Positions 12,150 through 25,375 of a stretch of DNA of 64,000 nucleotides are shown here, piece by piece; position 1 is the stretch's first letter, and the number at the start of each line of letters is the position of its first letter. The DNA comes from Chamaecyparis obtusa. Taxonomy: Eukaryota; Streptophyta; Pinopsida; Cupressales; Cupressaceae. The stretch spans positions 567,501 to 631,500 of the forward strand of contig BSBK01002936.1 of NCBI GenBank assembly GCA_027943335.1. Direction: 5' to 3'. The notes beneath the pieces were generated by a model that was given only the letters and a program-made list of their open reading frames with translations, was not told where the DNA came from and did not search any database. The position numbers and the translations under genes are program-made.

Positions 12150-14704
12150 GTGTACTGATTCTCAATAACTACTGCTCTATTTCTTGACACAGTGATTTGT
12201 ATGATAGATTCTGGAACTAGGCTGGAAACATTGGATATCTTGCAATTTGACAATTTCTGACAACTCTCTCAAATTTTTCCAAATTACACTCTGCAGACTC
12301 GTACGACACTAGGTATTCTATGAAATGACAGTTGCTAAACTCGTACGATAGTTGGGTAGGAATGAAACGACAGTTGACAAAACTCGTAGGACAGTTGCTA
12401 ACAGGGTTTTGACTTTCTTGAATTTGCTGGTTTGAAAACTCGTACGACACTGGGTTCTCAATCATACGATAGATGGGCAATACTGAAATGACACTTGACA
12501 AAACTCGTACGACTTTTGACTTCTTGAAATGACTTTTGACTCCAGAAAGATTTTTACGTCAAATTTTTCAAAACTTGAGGTTTTCAGTTTTGGATTGTTT
12601 GCAAATTGTACTGTCCAGATTTTGAAGGTTATACCAGATTTGATCATTTTTAATAGCCAAGCAGATAAACAAGCGTGCAAAACAGCAAGCAAGTGATTCC
12701 AAGCACGTCTGAAAATAATGAACAAGGGAAAAAGCAACCTTGCGCATGAACAATCAAGTGACCAAATTGTGCTAATCCCTGAGAGTATTAATTGTGTATG
12801 TTCTGAAAAGTTTTGCAATAACACACATATACCTGAGAATGAAAAATTGGCCTCTTTAGGGTTTTTAGTACTGGTTTGACTCTGCAACTTTTATGATTCA
12901 AAGGGGTGAACTCCAATGCCGGCGCACCAGGGTTTTGACACAGTCTGAGAACTTAATCTTCAAGAGCTGCTAGGGAGATCTGACAACCCAACAATGAACC
13001 ATACCCATGGAGATTTCTTCCACAAGGACATTTATATAGCGGCTGTCACTACCATGGAGAAAATGGCTATTACCGCTTGAGGTTCCGTCAACGCAGTTTT
13101 CCCTATGAAGGGATTGTCCGCTACGGTTAACCCTCTCTAAAGGTGACTCACAGATTTATACCACAAGGGGACTTGGCTCCAGATCCAAGGTTTTTGACAC
13201 CTTTTCACTTTTAACCCAAACAAAGCAAGCAAATTAATCCGACACGCTAAGACAAAGTTCTGTTCCACCAAGGTCTGTGATATCAACTCCACGTGATCTA
13301 TCAACCTCTCTGGAGAGAGAATGTATCGATCAATAAGAGAAAATGCACTAACCAATTTTGATTCACCAAAGCTCGTGATATCAACCCCATGTGATCTATC
13401 AACCTCTCCGGAAAGAGAATGTGTCGATCAATAAGAGAAGACACACTAACCAAGTTGAATGTGAAACGCACTAAGTATCCTCCCTACCTACAAGGATTCT
13501 GTCGTCAAGAAAGAATTTCGCTAGGAATCCAATCTCTCAAGAATCACAAATAGTGTTCATAGGGCCTAATTACTATGTGAGCACAGATATATTCCCGAAA
13601 GCAAATCTACCAAAAGTACCCAAAAAGCAGAAAGAGGAACACTTAATGCTTAAAGCGAATATGAGATGAGTCCACAAGGTGGAACACTTAACACCTCACA
13701 TAAGCTGAAAATGAGTCCCCAACTTAGAAAACAAGTGAGTTCCTAAAAGCACAAAAGAGTTGCCAAGTGGAACACTTAACGCTTCTGTCCTGTTGACCCC
13801 TCCCCTTTATGGCACTGAGATTGCAACCACGGGGTGGAAATGAGGGGCCGGCGGATTAGCGAGTCCAATAACCCAAGATAGCAATCAAGATCAATCACAA
13901 GTATTCTAAGACTACTTAATGAATCCTTAAGGGATCACAACCTAGTATCAAATTATGCAAGTGTGTAGAAATAGATCAAAAGCATGAAAAGATGCACACA
14001 AGCTTGACACATGAGAGATTTATTTTAAGCCCAAATCGAAATGTTTTTAGAACAAGGAGAATACCTCGTAATCCTCACAACGCGCTTAGTAGATTTTACC
14101 TGATTTTTAGCAATTCTTGCGCTTTTCCCAATCAAAACCAGTAGAAAATCAATCAGAAATAGTAAATTTCAATTGTTAGGGTTAGCTGTCAGTCAAAATC
14201 TTAAAATCAAATCTGACAAACTGTCTGCAAAAATGAAACGACAATTGAAATCTGGTACCAAAACTCGTACAACAGTGGGTATGCTCCCAGACTACAGTCC
14301 AGAAACTCGTACGACACTGGGTATCTTACCATATGACAATCAAATCCTGATGCTGAAACTCATACGATAGTGGGTATCTTACCATACGACAGTCAAATCC
14401 TGATGCCAAAACTCGTACGACAGTGGGTCTCTTACCATACAACACTGGGTGTTTGATGAAATGACAATCTAAAAAAAAGCTCGTACGACAGTGGGTATCT
14501 TACCATATGACAGTCAAATCCTGATGTCAAAACTCGTACGATAGATGTCAAAACTCGTACGACAGTGGGTATCTTACCATATGACAGTCAAATCTTGATG
14601 TCAAAACGTCCTACTGAGAATACCACCAGAACGGGCAAGAGCAAGGGAATTCTGATAGAGAAATGATAGAAGATTGATAGAAATCAATGGAAGCCCGTTT
14701 CAGG
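12150..14704 (-). other. E1 leader region
   Basis: About 2.5 kb without genes between the primer-binding site and the start of the accessory frame. Large parts match the leader of E2 (36135-38735), for example 'GAACAAGGGAAAAAGCAACC' and 'CCACAAGGACATTTATATAG'. Two clusters of repeats containing the palindrome TCGTACGA lie at about 12290-12520 and 14250-14610. Small open frames inside show no conservation of reading and are left out. Confidence 0.7.
14250..14610. repeat. Tandem repeats around TCGTACGA, about 50-bp unit
   Basis: Units of the form 'AAACTCGTACGACAGTGGGT' followed by 'ATCTTACCATAYGACAGTCA' and 'AATCCTGATGYC' recur about six times. Related single copies (ACTCGTACGACACTGGGT) occur again at about 12297, 12336, 12435 and 12504. 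The core TCGTACGA is a perfect 8-bp palindrome with two CpGs, notable in otherwise CpG-poor DNA. Confidence 0.8.
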
Positions 14705-14722
14705 GCCCCGCGGTGGGCGCCA
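14705..14722 (-). promoter_or_regulatory. E1 primer-binding site
   Basis: On the minus strand TGGCGCCCACCGCGGGGC follows the 5' LTR after a 4-nt AAAT-type spacer (TTTT). It fits an 18-nt tRNA primer site of the TGG type. E2 and E3 have TGGCACCCACCGTGGGGC at the same place, which differs at two positions. Confidence 0.85.
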
Positions 14723-14726
14723 AAAA

Positions 14727-15743
14727 TGTGTGTGTGAAAATTATACCTGATCTGTAGACACAACACTCAGTAAAACATTACAGGTTAGTGATAATCAAAA
14801 TCATGCAAAATTGAAGTCTAATCTAACCAAGCGATTTACTGCCTTCTAATACGTGCGAGATTGTGTTCTTAGATTGTTATCGAGATCAGTGACCTAGACG
14901 ACACCTAAATGAAGGATTTGAATGCAATAGATGGATATGAAATTGAATGCAATTAATCTATATTTTTGATATTTTCTATGCAATGAGAATGATAAACTGA
15001 TATGCTATGAATACTATTGAAAACTGATATGAAATGAATGCTAAATGATCTAACAATGAAGATTCTAACAATGATATGAAAACTATGAAATTCTATGCTA
15101 AGATATAAAAACTATGCAATTGAAATTGATCTCACAAAGCTTTGAATTCGCAAGTTGATTCCTCAAAATAGAGTTTAGCTTTAATTGATAATTGATAGTT
15201 GTCTACTTTTATGATTGTGCATGTTTTATTTATGAATTAATTTAATAATAAAGTGATTTATTTCCAACTTAACTACTTTTAAAAATAAAACAATTGATTT
15301 ATGGGTTAATCAATTATTTAATCAAATTTTTATTAAAAACTATATTATTAAATAATGACAACTTGCTTTAATTAATTAAATAAAAATTTAATCAATTATT
15401 CATAGGATATTTGGATTTATTGTCAAAATTAAATAATACAATTAATAATAGATAGAATTAAATTTAATTACACAATTAAGTGGCAAGATATTAAATCTAA
15501 TTAATTAAATATAAAAATATTCAATTAATCAAGCTTTAGGATAAATGTGATTTATTGCCAAATAATTATAAAATTAAAGATAATTATGATGATTAGGAAT
15601 ATTCCCCGATGTAGAATTTAAGATAATCAATTATGATTCGATGATGTTTAGATGTGCCTTAGGTTAGGACTTCGATGTCGATTTTGTTCGATTTGTTGAT
15701 GTAGGAGGTTAATGAACATATAGCCCATTTTTGGGGTATTACA
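14727..15743 (-). repeat. E1 5' LTR (1017 bp, internally deleted)
   Basis: Same ends as the 3' LTR. About 227 bp are lost between two CTCA tetranucleotides (GATTCCTCA joined to CTCAAAATAGAG), a microhomology-flanked deletion after insertion or during copying. A 10-bp repeat near 15600 is also single here. Apart from these the two LTRs differ at about 11 sites by eye. Confidence 0.93.
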
Positions 15744-15765
15744 GGTAGAAGTATTGATAGGGGTA

Positions 15766-16654
15766 TGTATACTAATGAAAGTATCTTCATAGAATTAAGG
15801 TTGAACATCAATAATAAATGAAATAGTAACTAAATTAAACCATAATAGAGAAACTATTTAGCAAATTAATGATCAATTGAGCATCCTATGGCTCTCTAAC
15901 TAAGAATGTTAATGCAAAGCTCTCAGCAAGCTCTCATTAATGACAGTCCTAGAATGAGAATGATAAAGATAAACAAGCTCAAGTGAACAACTATATCAAA
16001 ACAAATGCTAATTAAGCTCTCAAATGCCTTTCTAAACTCAAATTGCAAGAGGTTCAATGCAATTCTCAAATATGTTGTTGATCATTATGAAGGAATTTGG
16101 TCTTCCTTTTATAGATTTTCCTAATGGTAGGGGGTGTAGTTGTATTTGATCATGATTAAGCCTTGGTTGAGTCTTTGGTTCCACCCTTTGAAGACAATGC
16201 AAAGTTTTTTTCCTCAAAGCTTGGGACAAGTAGCCAAGATCAATGGACAAGACTCTTTTTCACTTTGAGTGAATGAGATTGAATTTAGACTTGATCCATG
16301 TGAATGCCTTTCCTTAAATCTCATTGGTTGATTGAATTTCCTCCCTTTGTGGTTGTTCAGAGAAATTAAGATTTATTAATTGATTTAATTAATTTATTTT
16401 AGCCATGTACCCCTTGAATGGGTTGAATTTAATTTAATCCAAAACTATATAATTAATTGATTTAATTGTATTTTGACTTGATTGCACTTGATTAAAATGC
16501 TCTCAATTTTGATTTATCTTGAATGAAAACTTGATTTTAATTTTGATTGGCTAATTATGCATTGTGATCCAATTAATTCAATTATGTCCTTGATTTTATT
16601 GTATTTGACTTGATTTCCTTTGATTTGATCTTTGTCCATTTTTAGGTGATTACA
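15766..16654 (-). repeat. E3 outer 3' LTR (889 bp)
   Basis: On the minus strand it starts TGTAATCACCTAAAAATGG and ends AGTATACA. It matches the LTRs at 53569-54446, 42252-43130 (inverted) and 43136-43807 (truncated). Confidence 0.92.
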
Positions 16655-17758
16655 AATGCCCCTCTTTGAGTTGACGTGCAAAGCATGTCAATTCAAAGAA
16701 TACTCTGATCTTGCTTGATGATAGGTCCTGATTCCTTGATGGTTGATCTCTGCTATTCATTTAATGTCTTTCAATGGTCATTTTGATTTCTAATATGAGA
16801 TTGATGCAGATATGATTGATATGAAACTCTCAATTGATGTGGTTCTGATGATCGTTCTTGATATGATGATACTTTTGATGATAGATCATGATATGATGTT
16901 TGATTCAATGATTGATCCTAATATGATACCTGATTTGATGATTGATTTCAATGCGATGCCCCATTCATTTGATCACAAAAAAAATTTTGATAAAAGCTTT
17001 TTCTTTGATTTCGATGATCAGTCTCTTGATTTTTGTTGATGTTGATTTGATTATTTGATGGTATGCCCCCTTGGGAAATGAATCAAAATGATTGTGGCTG
17101 ATTTGGTTGAGATTGGGAAATTTTGATTTGTTTCCTGATATAGAAATTTGAAAATGCCCTGATCATGAGAGAATTTGATGTGAAAAGATTTGATTGATAA
17201 GAAGAGATAAGTTGATGGGTTGATATTTCATTTGATGTCAATCAGAATCACTTGGTTGATGTTGATGTCAATCCGATAGGATAAGTTGATGGGTTGATAT
17301 TTCATTCTCAAGATCTAGAGGGACAAAACAATTATTTTCCTTCCTCAAGATATAGAGTTGGGAGATTTGATGCGCTCACGATGAGAAAATGGATGATAGG
17401 ATAACTTGATTAATGTTAGATGATCAATTGGATGATTTGACTAATTGATATTTGATACATGATATAATTAGACAATACAAAATTATGGATTAATAGAAGA
17501 GAAGGTGATGAACAAGTTTAGGTTGCCCGTATTTGATTAACATGATTGATTGTTGATGATATCCCTGATGAAGCATGAATCATTTGATGGATCAAACATT
17601 TGCATGTACTTGTATCTTAATGATGTTGATATACCTTTGATGATCAGATTGAGTAGAAATTTTGATGATGGATACTTCAGGCATTGATGATGTGGATCAG
17701 GACTTTGATTATACATTGATGGACATTTGATGATGTAGATTTCAAGAAATTTGATGAT
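16655..17758 (-). other. E3 3' untranslated region, first direct copy
   Basis: It begins with the polypurine tract (minus strand ACTCAAAGAGGGGCATT at 16655-16671) and continues as TGATGAT-rich, low-complexity sequence. The frame at 16812-17039 (Asp/Met/Ile-rich) is a by-product of these TGATGA runs. It is homologous to 43808-44950 and to the inverted copy at 41499-42251. It ends at the GTACC target site where E4 inserted. Confidence 0.85.
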
Positions 17759-17763
17759 GTACC

Positions 17764-20400
17764 TGTTATCATTATTTTTACTCATTGGTGACCTAACTAC
17801 TAGATGAGGCTACAGTACCCTAGTTTGTGTTATTAGGTGATCTTGCTTAAAATTTGTGTTCATTTCATTTGCAAAATACATGAAAGGGAAAGGAAATGAA
17901 CCGCATATTACATGTGCATAGATCTGTGTTAAGCATGTTGTACAAGATGGAAAGAACTGAAAATAACATCTTTCTAAGCTCACACATGTCATGAGCATAG
18001 CCATTACCAGAATTGCATAAATGAGTGCAAATATACATATATAATGAGCATATATACAGGGGTACCAAACATTGTTTGATGGTGAGTCTATCTCCATAGT
18101 GTTCCTGGTGTGCCCCTATGATCCTGAACCTACAGATAAGAGAAGAGAAGTGGGTTAGATCCAATGGATCTAAACAATGCCTGGTATCAGAGTAATTTCA
18201 AGCATGAATACATGAACTCATCCATACACCTCATAGGCCCGTGCACAAAGAAGGCAATAAGTTAATGATTCCCTAACCATAGAACACCCAAACGCAAAAA
18301 TTAGTGAAAGTAACCAAAATAGGAGGCTCATTCACAGGCCGCACAAGGGCAAGATAAAATAGTGAATAGATATGGATCCCATGCCCTAGCCAACATTTAA
18401 AGGAGGAAACAATCCTAGCAATGCCCTAAATCTACCACTGGTGTATCTGCAACAACAAGATCAAAAAGGGAAGAGATACACATCGTCACAGTACAAACAT
18501 AAAATCATGGTGCCCTGGCATTACTCGTAGGCTGTGAACAAAATAAACATAACATAGGGATGAACACAATGATAGCACTCAAAACTCTTTCCCTAGAATA
18601 CATCATGCCCTTATTCAATATGAAGAATTCATAAATAATGCAAAGGATAATGGGCCATAATATAGACAGGCCTCCTCAAGCCGATAGATAACCAAGAATT
18701 GTTAGGCTCACACCCCAGTACACTTAGGGATGCCATGGAAGGTTGAAAATAATGAATAATATCAATGACACAATGCTTTCAAAGTAAAATCAAATGTCAT
18801 GAATTGAATGCACAGATCTGGACACAAGCCAGTGAGTTGAAATACAGAGATTCTATTATCCTAAAATCAAATGCAAAGAATATACAAGGCATACAATATC
18901 ATTGATATACAGAGGTGAATGCTAGTGTTCTAAAATCAAATACACAATCAACATGAAATGAAAGATACAGAGAGTTCATCATTGTGCCCTTGAATTGAAA
19001 CCAGAAGTGAATAATGGAAGAAATCAATGCCTACCTCATGTTGATGATGCCATGAATCCAAGATAGTTGTTTCCAAATCCAAGTTCAGTAGAGTGCCAGT
19101 GAAAAGGGAAACTTGCCAAGTGCTAAGATGGGAAGATCCATAGTTCCAGTAGAAGGGTTTGATAAAAATGATTAATTAATTTGTTCTCCCCTTTTTATGG
19201 TTGAGGTTTTTAGTAATCATTTTTATTTTTGATGCTTTGTATTCTTGCAAAGCATGGGTTTTATTAAATAATGGGCTATTAATGTATTCTCCTCTTTTTT
19301 AGGGTTGAGAGTCATTTTTAACTTAGGAAGTAAAAGGGGTCTAGGTCCATGTTTATTTTGAGAATAGGTGGATTTGTTCAAATGTAAATTCTTTAAAAAA
19401 TATGTTTTCCCCTTTTCTAATATTGGGTTGAGAATGTTTTTTAAAGTATATTAAATCCACATTATTTGGCATAGGAGGGGTAAAATGTTTTAATGTAAAG
19501 TCATTGCAACAATGTTATTGTAAATTATGACAAGTGGCATTTTATAAGCCATTGTCAGAATCTTATTATGGTGCATGACTTAGTGGGTAGAGTCATTTCT
19601 TTGACTGTCTATTTTAGGCATCCCACTTTTTCTGCCACCCCTAAAAACTCAGGAATCTGGCATCTAAGTCGAGGAGGCATCTTCATGAGCCTATTTGGGG
19701 GTTTCCATTTTTAGGAAATGGAGAGTTTCATGCAGATTCCTAGGGTTTTCTTTTTATACCTCTCACTTCTGTGATTGAGGTTAGTTCTTCTTTCCCTTTT
19801 TCTTGGAGGTGAATGTTTGTAGCTCTGGAGAAGCAAGATGTATTTTGGCTCCCTTCAATTCAATTCATAGCAATTGTCATTCTTTTTCCTACAGCTTTGT
19901 GAGTTATTTTGGTAGATTTGATGTCATGTATTGTGATAAAAATTAGTCCTTTACTTGATATTTTGTTCATTTTGATGTTCACAAGCACTGTTATTTCCTA
20001 AAGTCTCAATCTGTGTGCATTTGAATGTATTTGGGTTTGTGGAATTCATTTTCCCTTCTTGTTTACAATTAGCACCTAGTTATTTCTAAGGAAAAAATCA
20101 GATTAGGGAGGAGTTGTGATGCTCATGTTATGTTCTGAATCATATTGTGAGTTTGTTTTTCAATTTGTGGATCTATCAAAGTTTGGTGAATCACCTAGTT
20201 TTAGTTTCAGTTTCATGCACTCTCTCTCCCTTTTCCTTCAAAGTTGAGTTCAAGTTTCAGGTGATTCAAGGGGAAGCCGACCCCTAATCTAGAGGTCTAC
20301 TCTCTGATAGGTTACCCACAGCCTAAGAGTAGTCCCATGTTTCACAGGATTGCTAGGTTCTACACTTAGCCATACTCAGGTGTAATCCCTAGTGACAACA
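17764..20400 (+). repeat. E4 5' LTR (2637 bp)
   Basis: Starts TGTTATCATTATTTTTACTC and ends CCTAGTGACAACA. No coding region. Small open frames on the minus strand at 17810-18164 recur in the other LTR (22977-23388), but with no domain and with differing ends, so I treat them as chance. It differs from the 3' LTR by roughly 5% by eye. Confidence 0.92.
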
Positions 20401-20405
20401 ATTTT

Positions 20406-20423
20406 TGGCATGTCCGATGGGAC
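20406..20423 (+). promoter_or_regulatory. E4 probable primer-binding site
   Basis: TGGCATGTCCGATGGGAC lies 5 nt after the 5' LTR, the right place for a tRNA primer site. It resembles the E2/E3 site (TGGCACCCACCGTGGGGC) in its first five and last six bases but is otherwise changed. Confidence 0.5.
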
Positions 20424-20613
20424 TCCTTTGTTTCCCATCATTCACTGATATTTTGGTGTGATCTTCAGTGCATTCAGCCTTCAAGAGGTAGTTTCTTTCA
20501 AACACCATGGCGAATCTTAGAGAAATCTACTAGTTTAAGAAGTTCAAGTGCTAATAAGTTTAAGGAAATATATTTTTACCATCTCATTTGATGAGTAAGC
20601 ATGTCATTCCATA

Positions 20614-22545
20614 ATGCATATTCACCCCCCATATCATGAGAAAACTACCCATGCACCATCATTCATGCCATATCAGGCTAGCCCAATAGCAATAAATTAT
20701 GAGCATGCACCACCATACCCCCCACCTAGCATCAAGCATCCTGGCAGCATTCCTATCAACTTCCCTATGAAGATCACCATTACAATCCTAAGAATCAGCC
20801 CAATACCACTTCAGATTCAAACTCCATATCCTCTTTCTTGACAATTTTTCAAGAGGAGATGAGCTCTTTCATGAAAGACTATGCAGAGATGAAGTCTCAA
20901 AAGGAGGATCTCTCAAGACAGTATATGGAGGTGATGACCTTCTCAAGGCTTCTTGAGAGTCAAATAGCAATTCATGAGCAGACCCTTAAGGAGAGGAACC
21001 ATCTATTCTTGACACAAGAGAGGGGCTATGAGAAAATTCTTGAAGATCATCAAGAGTTAATAAAGGTCATTCAGCTTTCAGCTAAAAAATTGAGAAGGAT
21101 CTCCGAATGGAGTTAGAAGAAAAGGATCAGTTGGTTAAGAATTTTTTGGCTCAAGCAGCAAGGCAAGGGGATCATGAAGTCATTGCTGCCCTAGTGCAAG
21201 AAGGCTCACCAGATCCACCAAAGCACAATAAAAATTTAATGCAGTCTTGGAGACCCTCATGGACCATGTATCTGGGTTATGAGATGCCAACTCTTTTTAA
21301 GAAGGAGATGCCCCATGCTACTAAAGAGAGCCTAGAAGCTTTGGAGACAAGATAGGAGACTCACAAGGTTCAAATCCCAAATTTCTTGCTTGGTAAGTCC
21401 ACTAGCACCTCTATTGAAATTCCAAGCTTTAGGATTTCTCCTTCAGTTCAGAATCTTAGTCAATAGGAGCCTAATCTCCATGCATTTTTAGAGCCTATTC
21501 ATGACCCTATCTCAGATTTCTAGCCACTCCATTCTATTCCTATAAATGAGACACCTAGAAGGTTTGGCTTCCTCAGTGATAGTGAGCCCATCCTATAGTA
21601 GATAAATCCCTATAAGCCACTTCCTAAAGAACCCCCTACACCTCATAGCATTTTAGGCCACCAGAAAGAAGATCAGTTTTGTCTTTTAGGTGTACTTTTT
21701 CATGATGATCATGAGGAACAAGTAGATTTATCATATGATGATGGATTAGAGCATCGAGATAAGGATCAAAAAGCAAGTGAAGAGGTTGAAATCCTAGCTA
21801 ATTTATTTGCGGAAATGCCTTCTTATATATTGAGAGAGATGAAGTAGTGCAAGATTTACTAGTTGAGCTCTCTGATTATGATAAGAAAGATGATATACGT
21901 GTTGCTAACTTAGAACAACAAGATAATTTTGATTTGATAATCGATGCTTTCTACTCAACTCTTGTTGATGTTCCCCATCTTCCTGAAAAGGATAATGGCT
22001 TGCATGTTCTTGAAGAAGAGTTTGCATTTCAAGAGGGCAATGGTGTCTCAGTTGTAGAATCTAGACCTATTAGCAATAAAGTGGTGGATGAATCTCAAGG
22101 ACCATGTTTCCTGGACCATGAGGAGAGGCTAGTTATGGTTAAGGACCTGAGATAGTTGGATATCTTTGATGAGCTATTAGAGGTTCCAATTGATGAAGAG
22201 GATGACCCTCTAACTATAGAAGATGAAATATTATGGCAGACTATCATGGAGGGGCAGATTTTTTATCAGCATGCTGAAGTTATTGATAAAATGCATACTG
22301 AGCAGCAAGAGAGGCCTAGTTGCATACTCTCAAGGGGGTTTCCTATCAGATATCTAGCCCAGATGGGATCAAATGAAGCATGCATACTTAAGGACTCAAT
22401 GGAGGGTGTTGTCAAGAGTCCAATCATTGGTGACCAGGAGCTTATTCAGTCTTACCATACTCCCTGGGAAGACATCACCTATGATCTAATTGAGGTTAGT
22501 AGTCTGGTACACCAAATTCAAAGGTTGATATGCCAGATAGGTTAG
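20614..22545 (+). pseudogene. E4 internal protein, unknown function, decayed
   Basis: Coding-like frames follow one another on the plus strand: a Pro-rich start (20614-20841, HAPPYPPPSIKHPGSIP), a coiled-coil section (20838-21116, MTIFQEEMSSFMKDYAEMKS and ERGYEKILEDHQELIK), a further section from 21107 (MELEEKDQLVKNFLAQAARQ) and an acidic C-terminal section (21847-22545, LVELSDYDKKDD, LLEVPIDEEDDPLTIEDEI). Frameshifts separate the sections. Between 21356 and 21840 the frame holds several TAG stops and then a frameshift; another TAG lies at 22153-22155. No zinc knuckle, protease or RT motif. The coiled coil and position just after the primer-binding site suggest a gag-like or accessory structural protein, but I do not recognise a family. 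Confidence 0.55.
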
Positions 22546-22930
22546 AATGCTTTTGTATTCCATTTTCTCTTTATTGGCATCAAAAGTGAAAAGTATAACA
22601 TTTTGAGGAGAATGGGAAGTTATTTCAACAATCCAGTCAATGGATTTGTTTGAGCAGTTTGTTGATACTGGTTAGAGTAGGGTAGGGTAGAAGTTTTTGT
22701 TTTTCCCTAAGTGCTTCAGCTCAAGTTTTCTTTTAGTTTTTAGTTCAGTCGGTTGGGTTAGCAATAAGCCAAAGAAGTTAGCTCTAGTAGTTAGTGTTTT
22801 GTCAGCAAGAAGGAGGTTGTTTGAGGGAGTCAAGTTATGTTCTAAAGCTTAAGGACTCTATGCCCAATGGATTCAAAGGCAACTAGTCAAGAGTGCTTAG
22901 CAGGCAAGCACTCAATAGAGGTCACCAGAA
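22546..22930 (+). other. E4 region before the 3' LTR
   Basis: About 385 bp with no coding sequence. A purine-rich stretch (CAATAGAGGTCACCAGAA) at about 22913-22930 lies where a polypurine tract is expected but is degenerate. Confidence 0.5.
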
Positions 22931-25375
22931 TTTTATCATTATTTTTACTCATTGGTGACCTAATTACTAGATGAGACTATAATACCCTAGTTTGTGTTAT
23001 TAGGTGATCTTGCTTAAAATTTGTGTTCATTTCATTTGCAAAATACATGAAAGGGAAAGGAAATGAACCACATATTACATGTGCATATATCAATGTTAAG
23101 CATGATGTACAAGAGGGAAAGAACTGAAAATAACATCTATCTGATCTCACACATGCCATGAGCATAGCCATTGCCAGAATTGCATAAATGAGTGAAAATA
23201 TACATATATAATGAGCATAGATACAGGGGTAACAGACATTGCCTAATAGTGAGTCTATCTCCATGGTGTTCCTGGTGTGCCCCTGTGATCCTGAACCTAC
23301 AGATAAGAGAAGAGAAGTGGGTTAGATCCAATGGATCTAAACAATGCTTCATATCAAAGTATTTACAAGCATGCATAAATGCACTCAACCATACACCTCA
23401 TGGGCCTGTGCACAAAGAAGGCAATAAGTTAATGATGCCCTAACTGTAGGTCACAGAAACCAAAAAATTAGTGAAAGTAACCAAAATAGGAGGCTCATTC
23501 ATAGGCCTCACAAGGGAAAGATAAAAAAGAGAATAGATATGGAGCCCATGCCCTATTCGGCATTAAAAGGAGGAAACAATCCTAGCAATGCCCTAAATCT
23601 ACCACTGGTGTATCTGCAACAACAAGATCAAGAAGGGAAGAGATACACATTGTCATAGTACAAACACAAAATCATGGTGCCTGACATTGCTCATAGGTCA
23701 TGAACAAAATAAAAATAACATAGGGATGAACACAATGATAGAACTCAAAAATCTTTCCCTAGAATACACCGTGCCCTCATTCAATATGAAGAATTCATAA
23801 ATAATGCAAAGGATCATAGGCCATAATACAGACAGACCTCCCCAAGCCGGTAGATAACCAAGAATTGTTAGGTTCACACGCTAGTACACTCAGGGATTCC
23901 ATGGTAGGTTAAAAATAATGAATAATATCAAAGACACAGTGCTTTCAAAGTAAAATCAAATGTCATGAATTGAATGCACAGATCAGGGCACAAGCCAGTG
24001 ATTCAAAATATAGAGATGCTATTATCCTAAAATCAAATGTAAATAATATACAAGGCATATAGTATCATTGATATACAGAGGTGAATGCCAGTGTTCTAAA
24101 ATCAAATACACAATCAACATGAAATGAAAGATACAGAGTGTTCATCACTGTGCCCTCGAATTGAAACTAGAAGTGAATAATGGAAGAAATCAATGCCTAC
24201 CTCACGTTGATGATGCCATGAATCCAAGATAGCTATTTCCAAATCCAAGTTCAGTGGAGTGCCAGTGAAAAGGGAAACTTCCCAAGTGTCGAGATGGGAA
24301 GATCCACAGTGCCAATAGAAGGGTTTGATAAAAATGATTAATTAATTTGTTCTCCCCTTTTTAGGGTTGAGGTTTTTAGTAATCATTTTTATTTTTGATG
24401 CTTTGTATTCTTGCAAAGCATGGGTTTTATTAAATAATGGGCTATTAATGTATTCTCCTCTTTTTTAGCGTTGAGAGTCATTTTTGACTTAGGAAGTAAA
24501 AGGGGTCTAGGTCCATGTTTATTTTGAGCATAGGTGGATTTGTTAAAATGTAAATGCTTTTAAAAATATGTTTTCCCCTTTTCTAATATTGGGTTGAGAA
24601 TTTTTTTTAAAGTATATTAAATCCACATTATTTGGCATAGGAGGGGTAGAATGTTTTAATGTAAAGTCATTGCAACAATGTTATTGTAAATTATGACAAG
24701 TGGCATTTTATAAGCCATTGTCAGAATCTTATTATGGTGCATGACTTAGTGGGTAGGGTCATTTCTTTGACTGTCTATTTTAGGCATCCCACTTTTTTTG
24801 CCACCCCTAAAAGCTCAGGAATCTAGCATCCGAGTTGAGGAGGCATCTTCATGGGCCTATTTGGGGGTTTTCAATTTTTAGGAGATGGAGATTTTCATGT
24901 AGATTCCTAGGGTTTTCTTTTTATACCTCTCACTTCTATGATTGAGGTTAGTTCTTCTTTCCCTCTTTCTTGGAGGTGAATGTTTGTAGCTCTAGAGAAG
25001 CAAGCTGTATTTTGGCTCCCTTCAATTCAATTCATAGTAATTGTCCTTTTTCCTACATCTTTGTGAGTTATTTTGGTGGATTTGATGTCATGTATTGTGA
25101 TAAAAATTAGTCCTTTACTTGATATTTTGTTCATTTTGATGTTCACAAGCACTGTTATTTCCTAAATTCTCAATTTGTGTGCATTTGAATGTATTTGGGT
25201 TTGTGGAATTCAATTTCCCTTCTCGTTTCCAATCAGCACGTAGTTATTTCTAAGGAAAAAATTAGATTAGGGAGGAGTTGTGATGCTCAGGTTATGTTTT
25301 GAATCATATTGTGAGTTTGTTTTTCAATTTGTGGATCTTTCAAAGTTTGGTGAATCACCTAGTTTTAGTTTGAGT
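22931..25375 (+). repeat. E4 3' LTR, first part
   Basis: Homologous to 17764-20220. The first two bases are TT rather than TG. The LTR is split at 25375 by E2 and resumes at 40069. Confidence 0.9.

Larger units (their letters stand above)
4649..15743 (-). mobile_element. E1: non-autonomous Ty3-type LTR retrotransposon
   Basis: An 11,095-bp element bounded by LTRs at 4649-5902 (3' LTR) and 14727-15743 (5' LTR), with a perfect 5-bp target duplication GGTAG at 4644-4648 and 15744-15748. A polypurine tract adjoins the 3' LTR and a TGGCGCCCACCG-type primer-binding site adjoins the 5' LTR, which fixes the minus orientation. Inside are a leader with TCGTACGA-containing repeats, an accessory reading frame (9870-12149), a 12-bp minisatellite and only the C-terminal part of an integrase. 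Protease, reverse transcriptase, RNase H and the integrase core are absent, so it must have moved with help from another element. The LTRs differ at roughly 1% of sites by eye, which makes it the youngest element here. Confidence 0.93.

Noticed and set aside
16812..17039. Asp/Met-rich reading frame
   Set aside because: Comes from TGATGA-type repeats in the E3 3' region; the sister copies do not keep the frame.
17810..18164. Paired minus-strand frames in the E4 LTR
   Set aside because: A similar frame exists in the other LTR only because the LTRs are copies; no domain and no sign of selection.
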